Source: Andreprevotia lacus DSM 23236 (GTDB lineage Bacteria > Pseudomonadota > Gammaproteobacteria > Burkholderiales > Chitinibacteraceae). From it: a stretch of 64,000 bases of DNA. Positions 17,784 through 25,980 of this stretch are shown here, piece by piece. The notes below the pieces were generated by a model. That model was given only the letters and a program-made list of their open reading frames with translations. It had not been told where the DNA came from and did not search any database. The position numbers were made by a program, and so were the translations under genes. The DNA is taken from the NCBI RefSeq assembly GCF_900176275.1, contig NZ_FWXD01000007.1, forward strand, positions 62,001 through 126,000. The letters run 5' to 3'. Each line of letters begins with the position of its first letter. Within the stretch, counting starts at the first letter, position 1.

Positions 17784-19168
17784 CGGCGCAGCACCACCAG
17801 TTCAGCCTTCAGGTCGGCCGGGGCATCCGGCCAGTCGAGCGCGATATTGCCGTCCTTCTCGACCTGCTCCCACGATTCGGACACGGTCTCGACGCGGAAA
17901 TAGAACGAGTATGCGCGGCGCGGCAAGCCTTGCGGTGCCACCGGCATGTGCATGAGTTCCACGCCCGGCAAGGCACGGCGCACCAGCGTCGGCAGGTCGT
18001 CAATGGCGGCCAGCTTGGCCGAGGTCTGGAAGGAATCCACCAGCGCATCCGGCTCGGATTCGCTGCGCAGCACCAGATAGAAGCGGTTGCGGCCGGCAAA
18101 GAACTGCTTGGGCAGATCGGCGCCCAGATAACCGTCGCGTGGCTCGAGGAACACAAGGAACTCGGGGCCGACCGAGATTTCGTTCAGCAACTGGCTGATC
18201 AGGCTTTGCGCGGCAAACAGGCAGTGGCCCAGATCGTGGTGTTCGTACGGCGGCAGCGCCAGCGTGCCGTCGGCAAACTCGCCCAGCATGTTGCAGCGCT
18301 CGGAGAACGACGACAGCTCGCCCACCATCTGGCGCAGCACACCATAGACATCCCACGGGTGCGCCTGCGGCGATTCGATATAGTGGTGCAGCAGCGGCGT
18401 GTAGCGGTTGAGCGTACGCAGCGCCAGCAGGAACACCATATAGCTGGCGTCGAACTCGGCCTTCTGCATTTCGCGCGGGCTTTTGTACTGCTCAAGCTGG
18501 TGGGCACGGCCGGATACGTCGTCGCGGATTTCCTTCACCAGATTGAACAGCGCCGGCGCGCCACCCAGCGTATAGCTGGGCGGAATGAAGCGCGGCGACA
18601 GGCGAATGGCATCGCCATTGCGCTCCAGCACTGCCACCGGGATCACTTCGTAATCGGTGAGCTTTTCCAGCTCGTCTTCCCACAGGATGCGAATGACGTA
18701 GTTGAGGCTCTTGACCTCGGCCACCGGGCCATCGGAATGGATGTCGCGGAATTCTTCGGCCTCGTGCGTGGTCACGCAACGGGTGTTGAGGTCGGCGCCA
18801 TCCTGCAGATCGCGCACCACGGTGACATTGGGCTCGGACAGGCTGAGCTTCTTGATGCCGAAATACACCGGGAACGGCTTGTTGGGGTCTTTCCACGCAG
18901 CAGCAAACGAACGCGGCTTGAGCACGGCATTGCCGGGGTATTCGAGATAAGTGCCGTCCTTGAACAGCACGTGCGAGGCAATCACTTCGAATACGCCGGT
19001 AGCCAGCGCAGAATCGGCTACGTTGAGTTCGCCTATGCCCCAGAAATAAGGCAGGCCGACTTCCAGAAACGGCTTGAGCCGGAAACGGGCGTGCAGATCG
19101 GTCAGCTGGAAATGCTGCGGCTGCAGGAACAAACCCTGATGCCAGTAAATCGGTTTCTTGATTTCCAT
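17780..19168 (-). CDS. tssK: T6SS baseplate protein TssK
   Basis: A 462-residue TssK with the characteristic N-terminus KKPIYWHQGLFLQPQHFQLT and middle and C-terminal blocks such as LSPRFIPPSYTLGG, and LPKQFFAGRNRFYLVLRSES. TssK trimers link the baseplate wedges (TssE/F/G) to the TssJLM membrane complex. A GGAG ribosome site lies just upstream of the start. Length is normal for the family. The gene overlaps tssL by 4 nt and follows tssJ after about 90 bp that hold a small inverted repeat (19216-19238). Confidence 0.94.
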   Translation of the reverse strand: MEIKKPIYWHQGLFLQPQHFQLTDLHARFRLKPFLEVGLPYFWGIGELNVADSALATGVFEVIASHVLFKDGTYLEYPGNAVLKPRSFAAAWKDPNKPFPVYFGIKKLSLSEPNVTVVRDLQDGADLNTRCVTTHEAEEFRDIHSDGPVAEVKSLNYVIRILWEDELEKLTDYEVIPVAVLERNGDAIRLSPRFIPPSYTLGGAPALFNLVKEIRDDVSGRAHQLEQYKSPREMQKAEFDASYMVFLLALRTLNRYTPLLHHYIESPQAHPWDVYGVLRQMVGELSSFSERCNMLGEFADGTLALPPYEHHDLGHCLFAAQSLISQLLNEISVGPEFLVFLEPRDGYLGADLPKQFFAGRNRFYLVLRSESEPDALVDSFQTSAKLAAIDDLPTLVRRALPGVELMHMPVAPQGLPRRAYSFYFRVETVSESWEQVEKDGNIALDWPDAPADLKAELVVLRR

Positions 19169-19257
19169 GCTTCTCCGCCTTTGGCGCGTTCTTGTTATAC
19201 CGGTACTGCTCTTACCACGGCGAGATGACTGCGCCGTGTATCAGGCGGCTCGCTCGC

Positions 19258-19950
19258 TCAATACTTGCTCAAATCATTGAGCTTGACCGCCCCTGACACC
19301 ATGGGGCGCACTTCCTCGCCATCCTTGGGCAGTTCTGGCTCGACGGCGGCAATTGCCGCATTGGCAATGTCCTCCGGCCCCAGTTTCAGCCGTAACTCGG
19401 CCACGCCGGGGCGCGCGCTGTAATCCTTGACCACGATGCCGCTCTTTTCGACCTCGACCGGCAGGTTGAACAAACGCGCCGTGCCGGCCGGTGCAACACC
19501 GTAATACGCTGCCACGATGCCGACAAACTTAGCGCCCTGCGTGCGGTCCAGCACGATGCGCGCCTGCCGGTTGGGCTCGATTGCATAGCGGCTGACCTGC
19601 AGAATGCCCGCGCCGGGCCGGTCGCCTTGCAGCAGCTTGCCCAGTTGGTCGGCGTTATCCAGCAACTGGTAGAACGCAGCGGCCTCGGCCGTCTGGATCA
19701 CCGCCAGCACCAGGGTGTGGGCTTCGCCGTCGTAACGATTGAGCGCAGCATCGGTATCGGCCTTGACCACGATGCCACCGGCACCGTAATCCCAGCTGGT
19801 TTGCGCCAGCGCATCCTTGGCACTGTTACCGCCCAGTGCCTTGTTGATGCTGGAGCAGCCCGACGTCAGCGCCAGCGCACCACACAGCAAGGCGATGGCT
19901 AGCGGGCGTAATAATACCGTGGTCATGGGCAAAAGCGGCATACCCGGCAT
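19258..19950 (-). CDS. tssJ: T6SS outer-membrane lipoprotein TssJ
   Basis: A 230-residue lipoprotein precursor. A hydrophobic signal peptide ends in the lipobox LTSGC with Cys32 as the lipidated residue. The mature part has the transthyretin-like pattern of TssJ: VLAVIQTAEAAAFYQLLDN, then FVGIVAAYYGV, and a strand-rich C-terminus. TssJ anchors TssM to the outer membrane. The start at 19950 is one base after the tssA stop (TAAGATG), suggesting coupling; an internal ATG at 19926 would also leave a usable signal peptide. It is longer than minimal TssJ proteins at both ends. Confidence 0.88.
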   Translation of the reverse strand: MPGMPLLPMTTVLLRPLAIALLCGALALTSGCSSINKALGGNSAKDALAQTSWDYGAGGIVVKADTDAALNRYDGEAHTLVLAVIQTAEAAAFYQLLDNADQLGKLLQGDRPGAGILQVSRYAIEPNRQARIVLDRTQGAKFVGIVAAYYGVAPAGTARLFNLPVEVEKSGIVVKDYSARPGVAELRLKLGPEDIANAAIAAVEPELPKDGEEVRPMVSGAVKLNDLSKY

Positions 19951-19951
19951 C

Positions 19952-21037
19952 TTATTCTTCGCTGTAGCCGAGCATTTCTTTCAGGTTGCGGCGGGTGCTG
20001 TCGTCACGCACCACTTCACGTATCCATTCATCCAGCCGCATGGTGCCCCAGCGCGTGGCTTTTTCCAGCAAATAGGTCACCGGGCTGTGCGGCTCGGCGC
20101 CACGATAAAACTCGGCGATTTCATGCAGGCGGCGCAGTGCTTCCTCGCGCGTGGTCGGCGGGCCGGCACGCACGTTTTGCACGGCGGCCACGGGTGCGGC
20201 AGCCGCGCCCTCAGCCACTTCGGCTACGGTTTCTTCGGCCGGGGCTTCGCTCACGGCGGCAGGCAGCACGCCCTTGTCCCCGGCCAGCTTGGTGGCCAGC
20301 TTCACCACATTGGCCAGTGCTTCTACGATCTGCCCGAGGCTGGGCGCGTCATAGCCGAACTTGTCATCCACCGTCTTGACCAGCGCCTTGGCCGCATCAA
20401 GTGCTGCCGTGCTGTCGATCTGCAGTTGCTGATAGAACGCTGCCGGCGTCTGGCTGACGGCGGCATCCCACAGCTCGGAGCCGATTTTGCCTTCCTTGAG
20501 CGCCTGCTTGAACAGGTCTTCATTCTGGCGCGCCAGATTGTCGACATCGCGCGACTCCTGCCAGCGCGACCAGCCATGCCCCTTGCTCTCGCCCACCGGG
20601 CCCGTCATGGGAATGCGACGCAGGGTCTGTGGCAGATTGTTGTCCAGCCACACCAGCCTGCCGATGCGCAGCTCGACATCGTCGCCATCCTTTTCAGGAT
20701 GCAGCGTATCCCAGAACTGCTGCAACAGGCCGTCGAGCAGCGCAAAGCCCTCAGCCGCGCCAGCGAAGCCGTGCAGGTTGGTTACGGCCTCGATCAACCA
20801 GGCGGTGATCTGCAAATCCTTGCTGCGCGTGCTCAGTGCCTCGGCAGCCAGCTTCTTGGCCTTGGGCCAGTCAGCCACCTTGATGTCGGTTTTCCAGTCC
20901 CCTTGCGACAGATAATCATCGTCGGCGCGGCGCGCCTCCTTGATTTCATCGACGATGGGTTCGTAGGCAATATCGGCGCCGGAGGGCGCGCTATCGCTGA
21001 TCGGGGCTAGCAGTGCATCAAGGTCAAGAATCGGCAT
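19952..21037 (-). CDS. tssA: T6SS protein TssA (ImpA N-terminal family)
   Basis: A 361-residue TssA. The N-terminal ImpA_N domain is clear: ISDSAPSGADIAYEPIVDEI, then AEALSTRSKDLQITAWLIEA and the FWDTLHPE block. The C-terminal part has the short class helix pattern EEALRRLHEIAEFYRGAEPHS and VTYLLEKATRWGTMRLDEW, close to the short TssA group that caps or initiates the sheath at the baseplate. An Ala/Glu-rich linker joins the two halves. It sits at the head of the tssA-J-K-L-M run and is separated from upstream accessory genes by 27 bp. The ribosome site is weak. Confidence 0.93.
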   Translation of the reverse strand: MPILDLDALLAPISDSAPSGADIAYEPIVDEIKEARRADDDYLSQGDWKTDIKVADWPKAKKLAAEALSTRSKDLQITAWLIEAVTNLHGFAGAAEGFALLDGLLQQFWDTLHPEKDGDDVELRIGRLVWLDNNLPQTLRRIPMTGPVGESKGHGWSRWQESRDVDNLARQNEDLFKQALKEGKIGSELWDAAVSQTPAAFYQQLQIDSTAALDAAKALVKTVDDKFGYDAPSLGQIVEALANVVKLATKLAGDKGVLPAAVSEAPAEETVAEVAEGAAAAPVAAVQNVRAGPPTTREEALRRLHEIAEFYRGAEPHSPVTYLLEKATRWGTMRLDEWIREVVRDDSTRRNLKEMLGYSEE

Positions 21038-21064
21038 GCGGCTATTCAGATTAAGGCGTACGGT

Positions 21065-21601
21065 TCAAAGAGGAAGAAACTGCGAATCACGGATGTCCGA
21101 GAACAGCAGGTTCGGAATGTAAAACTGGGCATTGTTGCCGGCCAGCCGTGAGGTACCGCCGGACTTTTCCACGCTGGCATCGCGGCGCATGGTACCGCCA
21201 CCGCTGCGCGCCTGTCCGGCCACGATGCCGAAAAACACGTTGATGGGCTGGGTCAGCGTGGCCACCCACAGATAGGCCAGGCTGTTCCAGTCTTCCTTCA
21301 CCGCCATCACGATGCGCGACAACTCGCGCGTGCTGACGCCGAAATGGCTGGCCAGCTTGCGGCGCTCCTGGATGCCGGCGTCCCAGTCATAGGCGTCGTA
21401 GGGCGACCACCACGCGGTCAGCAGCGTGCTATCCACCGTGCCGGGCGCCAGCTGGCTGAAGCCGTGCAGGCGACAGATTTTCATGCCGGCCGGCAGCAGG
21501 CGTTTTTCCGCCTTGCCGTACTTGAAGGCCTGATGCACTTCTTCCAGTGTCTGGCCCACCGGCTGAAAGCCGCCCCAGGATACGTCCGCGTTCTTGTACA
21601 T
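21065..21601 (-). CDS. Hypothetical T6SS-associated protein, possible effector
   Basis: A 178-residue soluble protein I do not recognise with certainty. It has no signal peptide or membrane segment. Notable blocks are LPAGMKICRLHGFSQL, TAWWSPYDAYDWDAG, FGVSTRELSRIVMAVKEDW and the C-terminus NAQFYIPNLLFSDIRD. The order 'Arg in a G-x-x-x-x-R strand, then a T/S-x-W-W block' faintly recalls small ADP-ribosyltransferase folds, but I cannot show a catalytic Glu, so that is only a suggestion. Its place between the PAAR/protease-like pair and tssA, in a stretch of accessory genes, suggests an effector, immunity or adaptor role. Confidence 0.5.
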   Translation of the reverse strand: MYKNADVSWGGFQPVGQTLEEVHQAFKYGKAEKRLLPAGMKICRLHGFSQLAPGTVDSTLLTAWWSPYDAYDWDAGIQERRKLASHFGVSTRELSRIVMAVKEDWNSLAYLWVATLTQPINVFFGIVAGQARSGGGTMRRDASVEKSGGTSRLAGNNAQFYIPNLLFSDIRDSQFLPL

Positions 21602-21779
21602 GGTGATACCCCTCTTCGTGGTAGTGACCTGCTGACTTTAGCCAGCAGCAGGCTGGCATTGGCAACGCAATCGCCGAACACCATGCCGAACGGTCACTCA
21701 AACCATGGCATACGACCGCATTCGGTACGCGGCACATGAATATGGCCGGGAATAAATCCTCCGGCTCAGCGGCTGCGTT

Positions 21780-22280
21780 TCAGGTAACTGCAAATGCCCC
21801 CCACTGATTGGCCCCTTGATAACGCCGCCGTATGCCGGCTTTCCATTCTATGGCATCACTGTAACGATACAGACCACTTTCTATATCGTAAAAATAGAGC
21901 GTGGTCCGGGTATCCACCGCCATGGCATGAAACCCGTTATTGATATGGTACACACCCGGCGCAGCAATCAGAGCCGTCAAGAGCGGCTCCAGCCCCACCC
22001 CTTGCTGGGCTTGGTTTGCAGTGCATTCCAGTACATTGAACAGATTCACGACATCCTGTCCGCCACCGGCCGGATCCCACCGATACCGCACTTGCAATAC
22101 ACCCGCTCGCAATATATCCGGTTTGGACTGCGCAATCGGCGCCCCCTGAATCCGGGAGGCACACCATAGTGCCGAAGCAGCAGCACACCACCCCAATTGC
22201 CTGGCAATCACATTGCCGCCACCCTGCGTTTGCAACGAGGAATACTGATTACTTGATTCAAACAGTTGCGTCTCTGGCAT
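21780..22280 (-). CDS. Candidate T6SS effector, YopT/C58-like cysteine protease
   Basis: A 166-residue protein with a papain-like Cys-His-Asp pattern. Cys32 sits in GWCAAASALWCAS, His118 in NGFHAMAVD, and Asp132 in FYDIESG, which matches the order and the His-to-Asp spacing (14 residues) of YopT/AvrPphB (family C58) proteases, whose Asp lies in a [FY]-D-x-x-x-G turn. The catalytic assignment is mine from pattern alone. It lies 76 bp downstream of the PAAR gene. Its base composition is visibly poorer in G+C than the neighbouring structural genes, as is usual for recently acquired cargo. No signal peptide is present, consistent with delivery through the T6SS. Confidence 0.55.
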   Translation of the reverse strand: MPETQLFESSNQYSSLQTQGGGNVIARQLGWCAAASALWCASRIQGAPIAQSKPDILRAGVLQVRYRWDPAGGGQDVVNLFNVLECTANQAQQGVGLEPLLTALIAAPGVYHINNGFHAMAVDTRTTLYFYDIESGLYRYSDAIEWKAGIRRRYQGANQWGAFAVT

Positions 22281-22356
22281 GATCCGACCTCCATACTGAT
22301 TTCACAAGAAATGCACTCGTTGCAGACAAGTCAGCGTATTTGCAGATCTGGCGGGT

Positions 22357-22659
22357 TCAGCCGCCAATCAGCACCGTAGGCAGGCCCAGTACAATGCTGC
22401 CGCCATGTGCCGTGGTATCGCCCATGCGGGCGGCCGGCTTGCCGCCGATCAGCACCGTGGAACTGCCCTTGACGATGGAGTCGGGCGGGCCAACGCACAC
22501 GCAACTGTCGCCCAGCACGGCAGCCGGCAGCTTGCCGATCAGCACCGTGGGCACGCTGGGGCCGACGATGGGGCCACCCACGTGCGGAATCGGCGGCACG
22601 CCCGGCGTCTGCATCGGGCAGGTATGCATGTCGGTGATTCTGGCAGCTGGGGCCCCCAT
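22357..22659 (-). CDS. PAAR-domain T6SS spike-tip protein
   Basis: A 100-residue PAAR protein. It begins MGAPAARITDMHTCPM and has the repeated turns VPTVLIGKLPAAVLGD, SSTVLIGGKPAARMGD and PTVLIGG, with the metal-binding Cys/His residues HTCPM and GDTTAHGG. PAAR proteins fold into a cone that sharpens the VgrG spike and carries effectors. The start at 22659 is the first Met of the domain; a longer reading frame extends upstream into the neighbouring gene but is not used. It lies 13 bp after the DUF6931-like gene and before the protease-like gene. Confidence 0.93.
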   Translation of the reverse strand: MGAPAARITDMHTCPMQTPGVPPIPHVGGPIVGPSVPTVLIGKLPAAVLGDSCVCVGPPDSIVKGSSTVLIGGKPAARMGDTTAHGGSIVLGLPTVLIGG

Positions 22660-22672
22660 GTATGCGCTCCTT

Positions 22673-23218
22673 TCAGTACACGCGTTTACCGGCAGCAATT
22701 TCGGCCGCCAGCTTGATCCATAATTTGTAGCGCTCTGCCGCCTGTTCCGGCTGCACACTGCCCGCCAGCTGTACCGCACAGGCTGCAGCATGGTGGCACA
22801 GGCTGTCGGCCGGCAGCAGCTCGGGCTGGTCAGCTTCGACCATGCTGCCACCACTCCAGAATGCGGCCAGTGCCACGCTGGCCGCGGCTTGCTCCATGCC
22901 GATGGCTTGCGCCTCGGCGCACAGCCCCAGGCGCAGGCTTTCATCGCCCGCCTGCAGCCACTGCTGCACATGCTGCAGACCCGCACGCGCCGCATCGGTC
23001 TGATCCGGTACCGTATTAGCTGCAGCCCAGGCCCACGCCACTGCATCACGCTTGTTCAGTGCATAGGCCAGCAGGTGCAGCGCATCCGGCCACAGCTGTT
23101 TGTCCTGCAATTGCGCCAGCGTCTGGCTCAGCGTGCCACCCAGCAAGGTCTTGCCTTCGTCGCTGATGGCAAAGCGTTGTGCGAAGTGCGCAGCGGGCTG
23201 GGCAAGGTCGAGCGGCAT
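22673..23218 (-). CDS. T6SS-associated helical protein, DUF6931-like
   Basis: A 181-residue, Ala/Leu-rich, all-helical soluble protein. The segment RDAVAWAWAAANTVPDQ, followed by QHVQQWLQAGDESLRLGL and then SVALAAFWSGGSM, resembles the small accessory family (DUF6931) often encoded between vgrG and PAAR in T6SS loci. Its role there is not established; a chaperone or adaptor function for PAAR-linked cargo would fit the position. It lies 5 bp after the membrane-protein gene and 13 bp before the PAAR gene, so it belongs to the same transcript. Confidence 0.6.
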   Translation of the reverse strand: MPLDLAQPAAHFAQRFAISDEGKTLLGGTLSQTLAQLQDKQLWPDALHLLAYALNKRDAVAWAWAAANTVPDQTDAARAGLQHVQQWLQAGDESLRLGLCAEAQAIGMEQAAASVALAAFWSGGSMVEADQPELLPADSLCHHAAACAVQLAGSVQPEQAAERYKLWIKLAAEIAAGKRVY

Positions 23219-23223
23219 GGTAT

Positions 23224-23691
23224 TTACCCGCGGATCTTGTGTTTGCGGCGATAGCGGAACTCGCTATCCAGCTCGCTGTTGGGATAAGCATCGGCGCCAA
23301 ACAACTTCGATGCGCTGCGCAATGACACCAGACCAAGAATGCCGGCCGCCGTACCGATCGGGATGGCCGGCAATACGAGCACGGCCGTTGCCGCCAGCAC
23401 CCAGCGCCCCCAGGTAGGCCGCCACAGGCAGGCATAGGCAGCCAGCGCGGCAATGACCGGCACGATCGGGTAATAGCGCCACCAACCGACGGCATCGCCA
23501 AGCAACAACAGGCTGACCACACCGCTGACCACCAGGGTCAGCACCATCAGCGCACCAAACGAGCGGATTTGCAGCGAGTCATTGCGCAAGCGGCGCAGCG
23601 TCTTGTAATCCAGCTCGGGAAACTGCAACGGCGCCAGACCGGTATTGAGGTCGCTGGCGGGGGCTGCGTAGGGATTGACGGGTGTATTCAT
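23224..23691 (-). CDS. Small four-helix membrane protein in T6SS locus
   Basis: A 155-residue protein with a soluble N-terminus that opens with the NPYAAPASDL motif common in small bacterial membrane proteins. Two pairs of hydrophobic helices follow (SFGALMVLTLVVSGVVSLLL; YYPIVPVIAALAAYACLW; WVLAATAVLVLPAIPIGTAA and the next stretch), then a basic C-terminal tail. No family function is recognisable. Being 15 bp after vgrG and before the DUF6931-like and PAAR genes, it might be an immunity protein for a membrane-acting cargo or an accessory factor; this is inference. Confidence 0.6.
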   Translation of the reverse strand: MNTPVNPYAAPASDLNTGLAPLQFPELDYKTLRRLRNDSLQIRSFGALMVLTLVVSGVVSLLLLGDAVGWWRYYPIVPVIAALAAYACLWRPTWGRWVLAATAVLVLPAIPIGTAAGILGLVSLRSASKLFGADAYPNSELDSEFRYRRKHKIRG

Positions 23692-23706
23692 GACAGTATC
23701 CGGGCC

Positions 23707-25854
23707 TTAGTTGATCATCACGATACCGCCCTTGACGGTCGTCTGGCCGGATGCCGACAGTTCGGCAGTGGCATTGCCCTTCAGCGTTGCGCCAATCTGG
23801 CCGGTCAAACTGACATTGAGGCCACTGGCGCTCACATCGCCCGCACTGGCTGCCACCGTCACGCCACCCGAACCATCCACCGTGACCTTGGCACTGCTGA
23901 TGGTGATGCCGGATGGCTCGATCTTGATGCTGCTGCCGCCTACCTTGAGTTCGATCGACTGCATGGCCTCCATCTCGGCCTTGCCGGCGTCGATCTTGGT
24001 GACCTGGTTGCCAGCCTTGATGGTCAGCTCGTCATTGCCGACCGACACCTCGACGGTGCGGTTGCCCTTCTTTACCGTCAGCGCATCGTTGCCGGTATCC
24101 ACCGACACCGTGCGGTTACCCGTCTTGATCTCGTGCGTGTCATTGCCCTCGACCGTCACGGTGCGGGTGCCCTTGGTCACTGTGTAGCTGGCATTGCCTT
24201 CCTTGATCTCGGCGGTGTGATTGCCCTTTTCCACCGTCAGCGTGTCATTGCCTTCCTGGATGGTTTCGGTGCGGTTGTTCTTGATGGTGATGGTCTGATC
24301 GTGCTGCACCTGCAGGTCATCATCGTTCTTCACCAGCCGGTGAAAATCCTTCTCGGCCTGGAAATAGACGTCTTCCGAGCCCTTCTTGTCCTCGAAGCGC
24401 AGCTCGTTGAAATTCTCGGCGGTGCCACTGGCCGAGCTGCGGCTCTTGATGCCGCTTTGCGTCTTGTTGGTCGGCAGCTCGTAGGGCGGCATTTTCTCGC
24501 CGTTATACACCCGGCCGGTCACGATGGGCTGATCCGGGCTGCCCTCCAGAAAATCGACGATGACTTCCTGACCGACGCGGGGAATATGCATCGCGCCCCA
24601 GTTCAGCCCGGCCCAGCCCTGCGACACGCGCACCCAGCACGAACTCTTGTCATCGTTCTTGCCCAGCCGGTCCCACGGGAACTGCACCTTGATACGGCCA
24701 TATTTGTCGGTATAGATTTCCTCGCCGGCCGGGCCGACCACCACAGCGGTCTGCGCGCCATGCACGACCGGTTGCGGCGTGATGCGCGGCGGCCGATACA
24801 CGGTGGCCTTGGGCTGGCAGACAAAACGGTTTTCGTAATGCCCGTCGCCATCCTTCCACGGCAGGTTGTTGCTGATGTCATGGCGCACCGACAGCAGCAG
24901 ATAATCGCCGTCGTAGTCGGTACGGAAATGCTCTTTCAGCGTGAATGAATAGCCTGGCGCCAGGGTACGGCAGTCGCCGCCACCATCAATGCGGACCTGG
25001 CGCGCCTCCCACTCCTGCATGCGGACCTGCGCATAGTTTTCACCGCCGCTGGCCTGCAGATAGTTACCCGGGTAGTCGTACAGCTCCAGGCTGTCCTGCT
25101 TGGCCACTTTGGCCACGGTCGGGCTGGATGCGGTCAGGTCGGTGCTGGGCGTTTCAAAGTTGTAGTCGCGCAGGCTGACCTTGCCCGGCACCACCGTCTG
25201 CGACTGCAGCCAGGAGAAAATATCATCGCCCTCATTGGCACCGGCCTTGGGGCGATAGGGAATGCTCGATTTGACCGGGCAGGCGGCGATGGCCGAGCTG
25301 GCGTCGGCCAGCACCAGCGTGTGCTTGTCCTCGGCATGCTCGAAGTAATAGAAGATGCCTTCTTCTTCCATCAGCCGGCTGACAAAATCGAAATCCGATT
25401 CGCGGTACTGCACGCAATAGGTGCGCGGATTGTAGGTTTTGGACAGTGACTTGCGGAAATCGTTGAAGCCGCGCCCCTTGAACACCTTTTCCAGAATGTC
25501 CGGCACCGACAGATCCTGAAAAATCCGGCTGTCGGCCGTGTGCTGCAGAAACCACAACCAGGGCAGCAGCTCGGCACGGTAGCGATAGCGTGCATCCTCG
25601 CTGCCCACCTGCGCAAAGCGGCCGATATGGCCGTGCCAGTAGCGATTGCTGTCATCGGGCAGCTTGATGCGCAGGGTTGCAGTCTTGCCGACCACCTTGC
25701 TGAAATCGAGGTCTTCGGTTTCCGACACCACGTCCAGCGTAAACGAATACAGGCCGGACACGCGCTCTTCACCGGCCACGTGATCGACCAGCAGCACATC
25801 CTCGCCCAACGGGGTGGTCAACGCCAGCAAGCGTTGTTCTGAATCAACCGTCAT
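23707..25854 (-). CDS. vgrG: T6SS spike protein VgrG (TssI)
   Basis: A 715-residue VgrG. The gp27-like head starts around LGEDVLLVDHVAGEERVSGL and includes RYCVQYRESDFDFVSRLMEE-type sequence (here YCVQYRESDFDF). The gp5 OB-fold shows GRIKVQFPWDRLG and GLNWGAMHIPRVGQEVIVDF. The C-terminus is a beta-helix needle of gp5-type repeats (NDTLTVEKGN, NRTVSVDTGN, NDELTIKAGN and others), encoded by repetitive DNA at about 23990-24320. No extra catalytic domain follows the needle, so it is a structural rather than evolved VgrG. Effectors probably ride on it through the PAAR protein encoded nearby. It lies 126 bp after clpV, a gap that holds two hairpins. Confidence 0.95.
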   Translation of the reverse strand: MTVDSEQRLLALTTPLGEDVLLVDHVAGEERVSGLYSFTLDVVSETEDLDFSKVVGKTATLRIKLPDDSNRYWHGHIGRFAQVGSEDARYRYRAELLPWLWFLQHTADSRIFQDLSVPDILEKVFKGRGFNDFRKSLSKTYNPRTYCVQYRESDFDFVSRLMEEEGIFYYFEHAEDKHTLVLADASSAIAACPVKSSIPYRPKAGANEGDDIFSWLQSQTVVPGKVSLRDYNFETPSTDLTASSPTVAKVAKQDSLELYDYPGNYLQASGGENYAQVRMQEWEARQVRIDGGGDCRTLAPGYSFTLKEHFRTDYDGDYLLLSVRHDISNNLPWKDGDGHYENRFVCQPKATVYRPPRITPQPVVHGAQTAVVVGPAGEEIYTDKYGRIKVQFPWDRLGKNDDKSSCWVRVSQGWAGLNWGAMHIPRVGQEVIVDFLEGSPDQPIVTGRVYNGEKMPPYELPTNKTQSGIKSRSSASGTAENFNELRFEDKKGSEDVYFQAEKDFHRLVKNDDDLQVQHDQTITIKNNRTETIQEGNDTLTVEKGNHTAEIKEGNASYTVTKGTRTVTVEGNDTHEIKTGNRTVSVDTGNDALTVKKGNRTVEVSVGNDELTIKAGNQVTKIDAGKAEMEAMQSIELKVGGSSIKIEPSGITISSAKVTVDGSGGVTVAASAGDVSASGLNVSLTGQIGATLKGNATAELSASGQTTVKGGIVMIN

Positions 25855-25882
25855 ATCTATCCACTCGCCGAGTCAGCCAGCG

Positions 25883-25965
25883 GGCCGGGCAAATTCCCGG
25901 CCGCGCAATCCGTACAGGCTATCGTAAAACCACACATCCCACCCGGCCGCCTTGCGGCTGCCGGG
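25883..25965 (-). other. Pair of hairpins between clpV and vgrG
   Basis: Two GC-rich inverted repeats: GGCCGGG/CCCGGCC with a 6-nt loop (25883-25902) and CCCGG-CCGC/GCGG-x-CCGGG with a 3-nt loop (25942-25965). They lie between two genes of one transcript and lack a T-run. They may slow transcription or protect mRNA ends, and so set the level of vgrG relative to clpV. Confidence 0.4.
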
Positions 25966-25980
25966 CTGATACCACTCGCG

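Noticed and set aside
23990-24320. Short periodic repeats that might suggest a repeat array or CRISPR
   Set aside because: They encode the gp5-type needle repeats of VgrG in frame, with no constant repeat and unique spacer structure.
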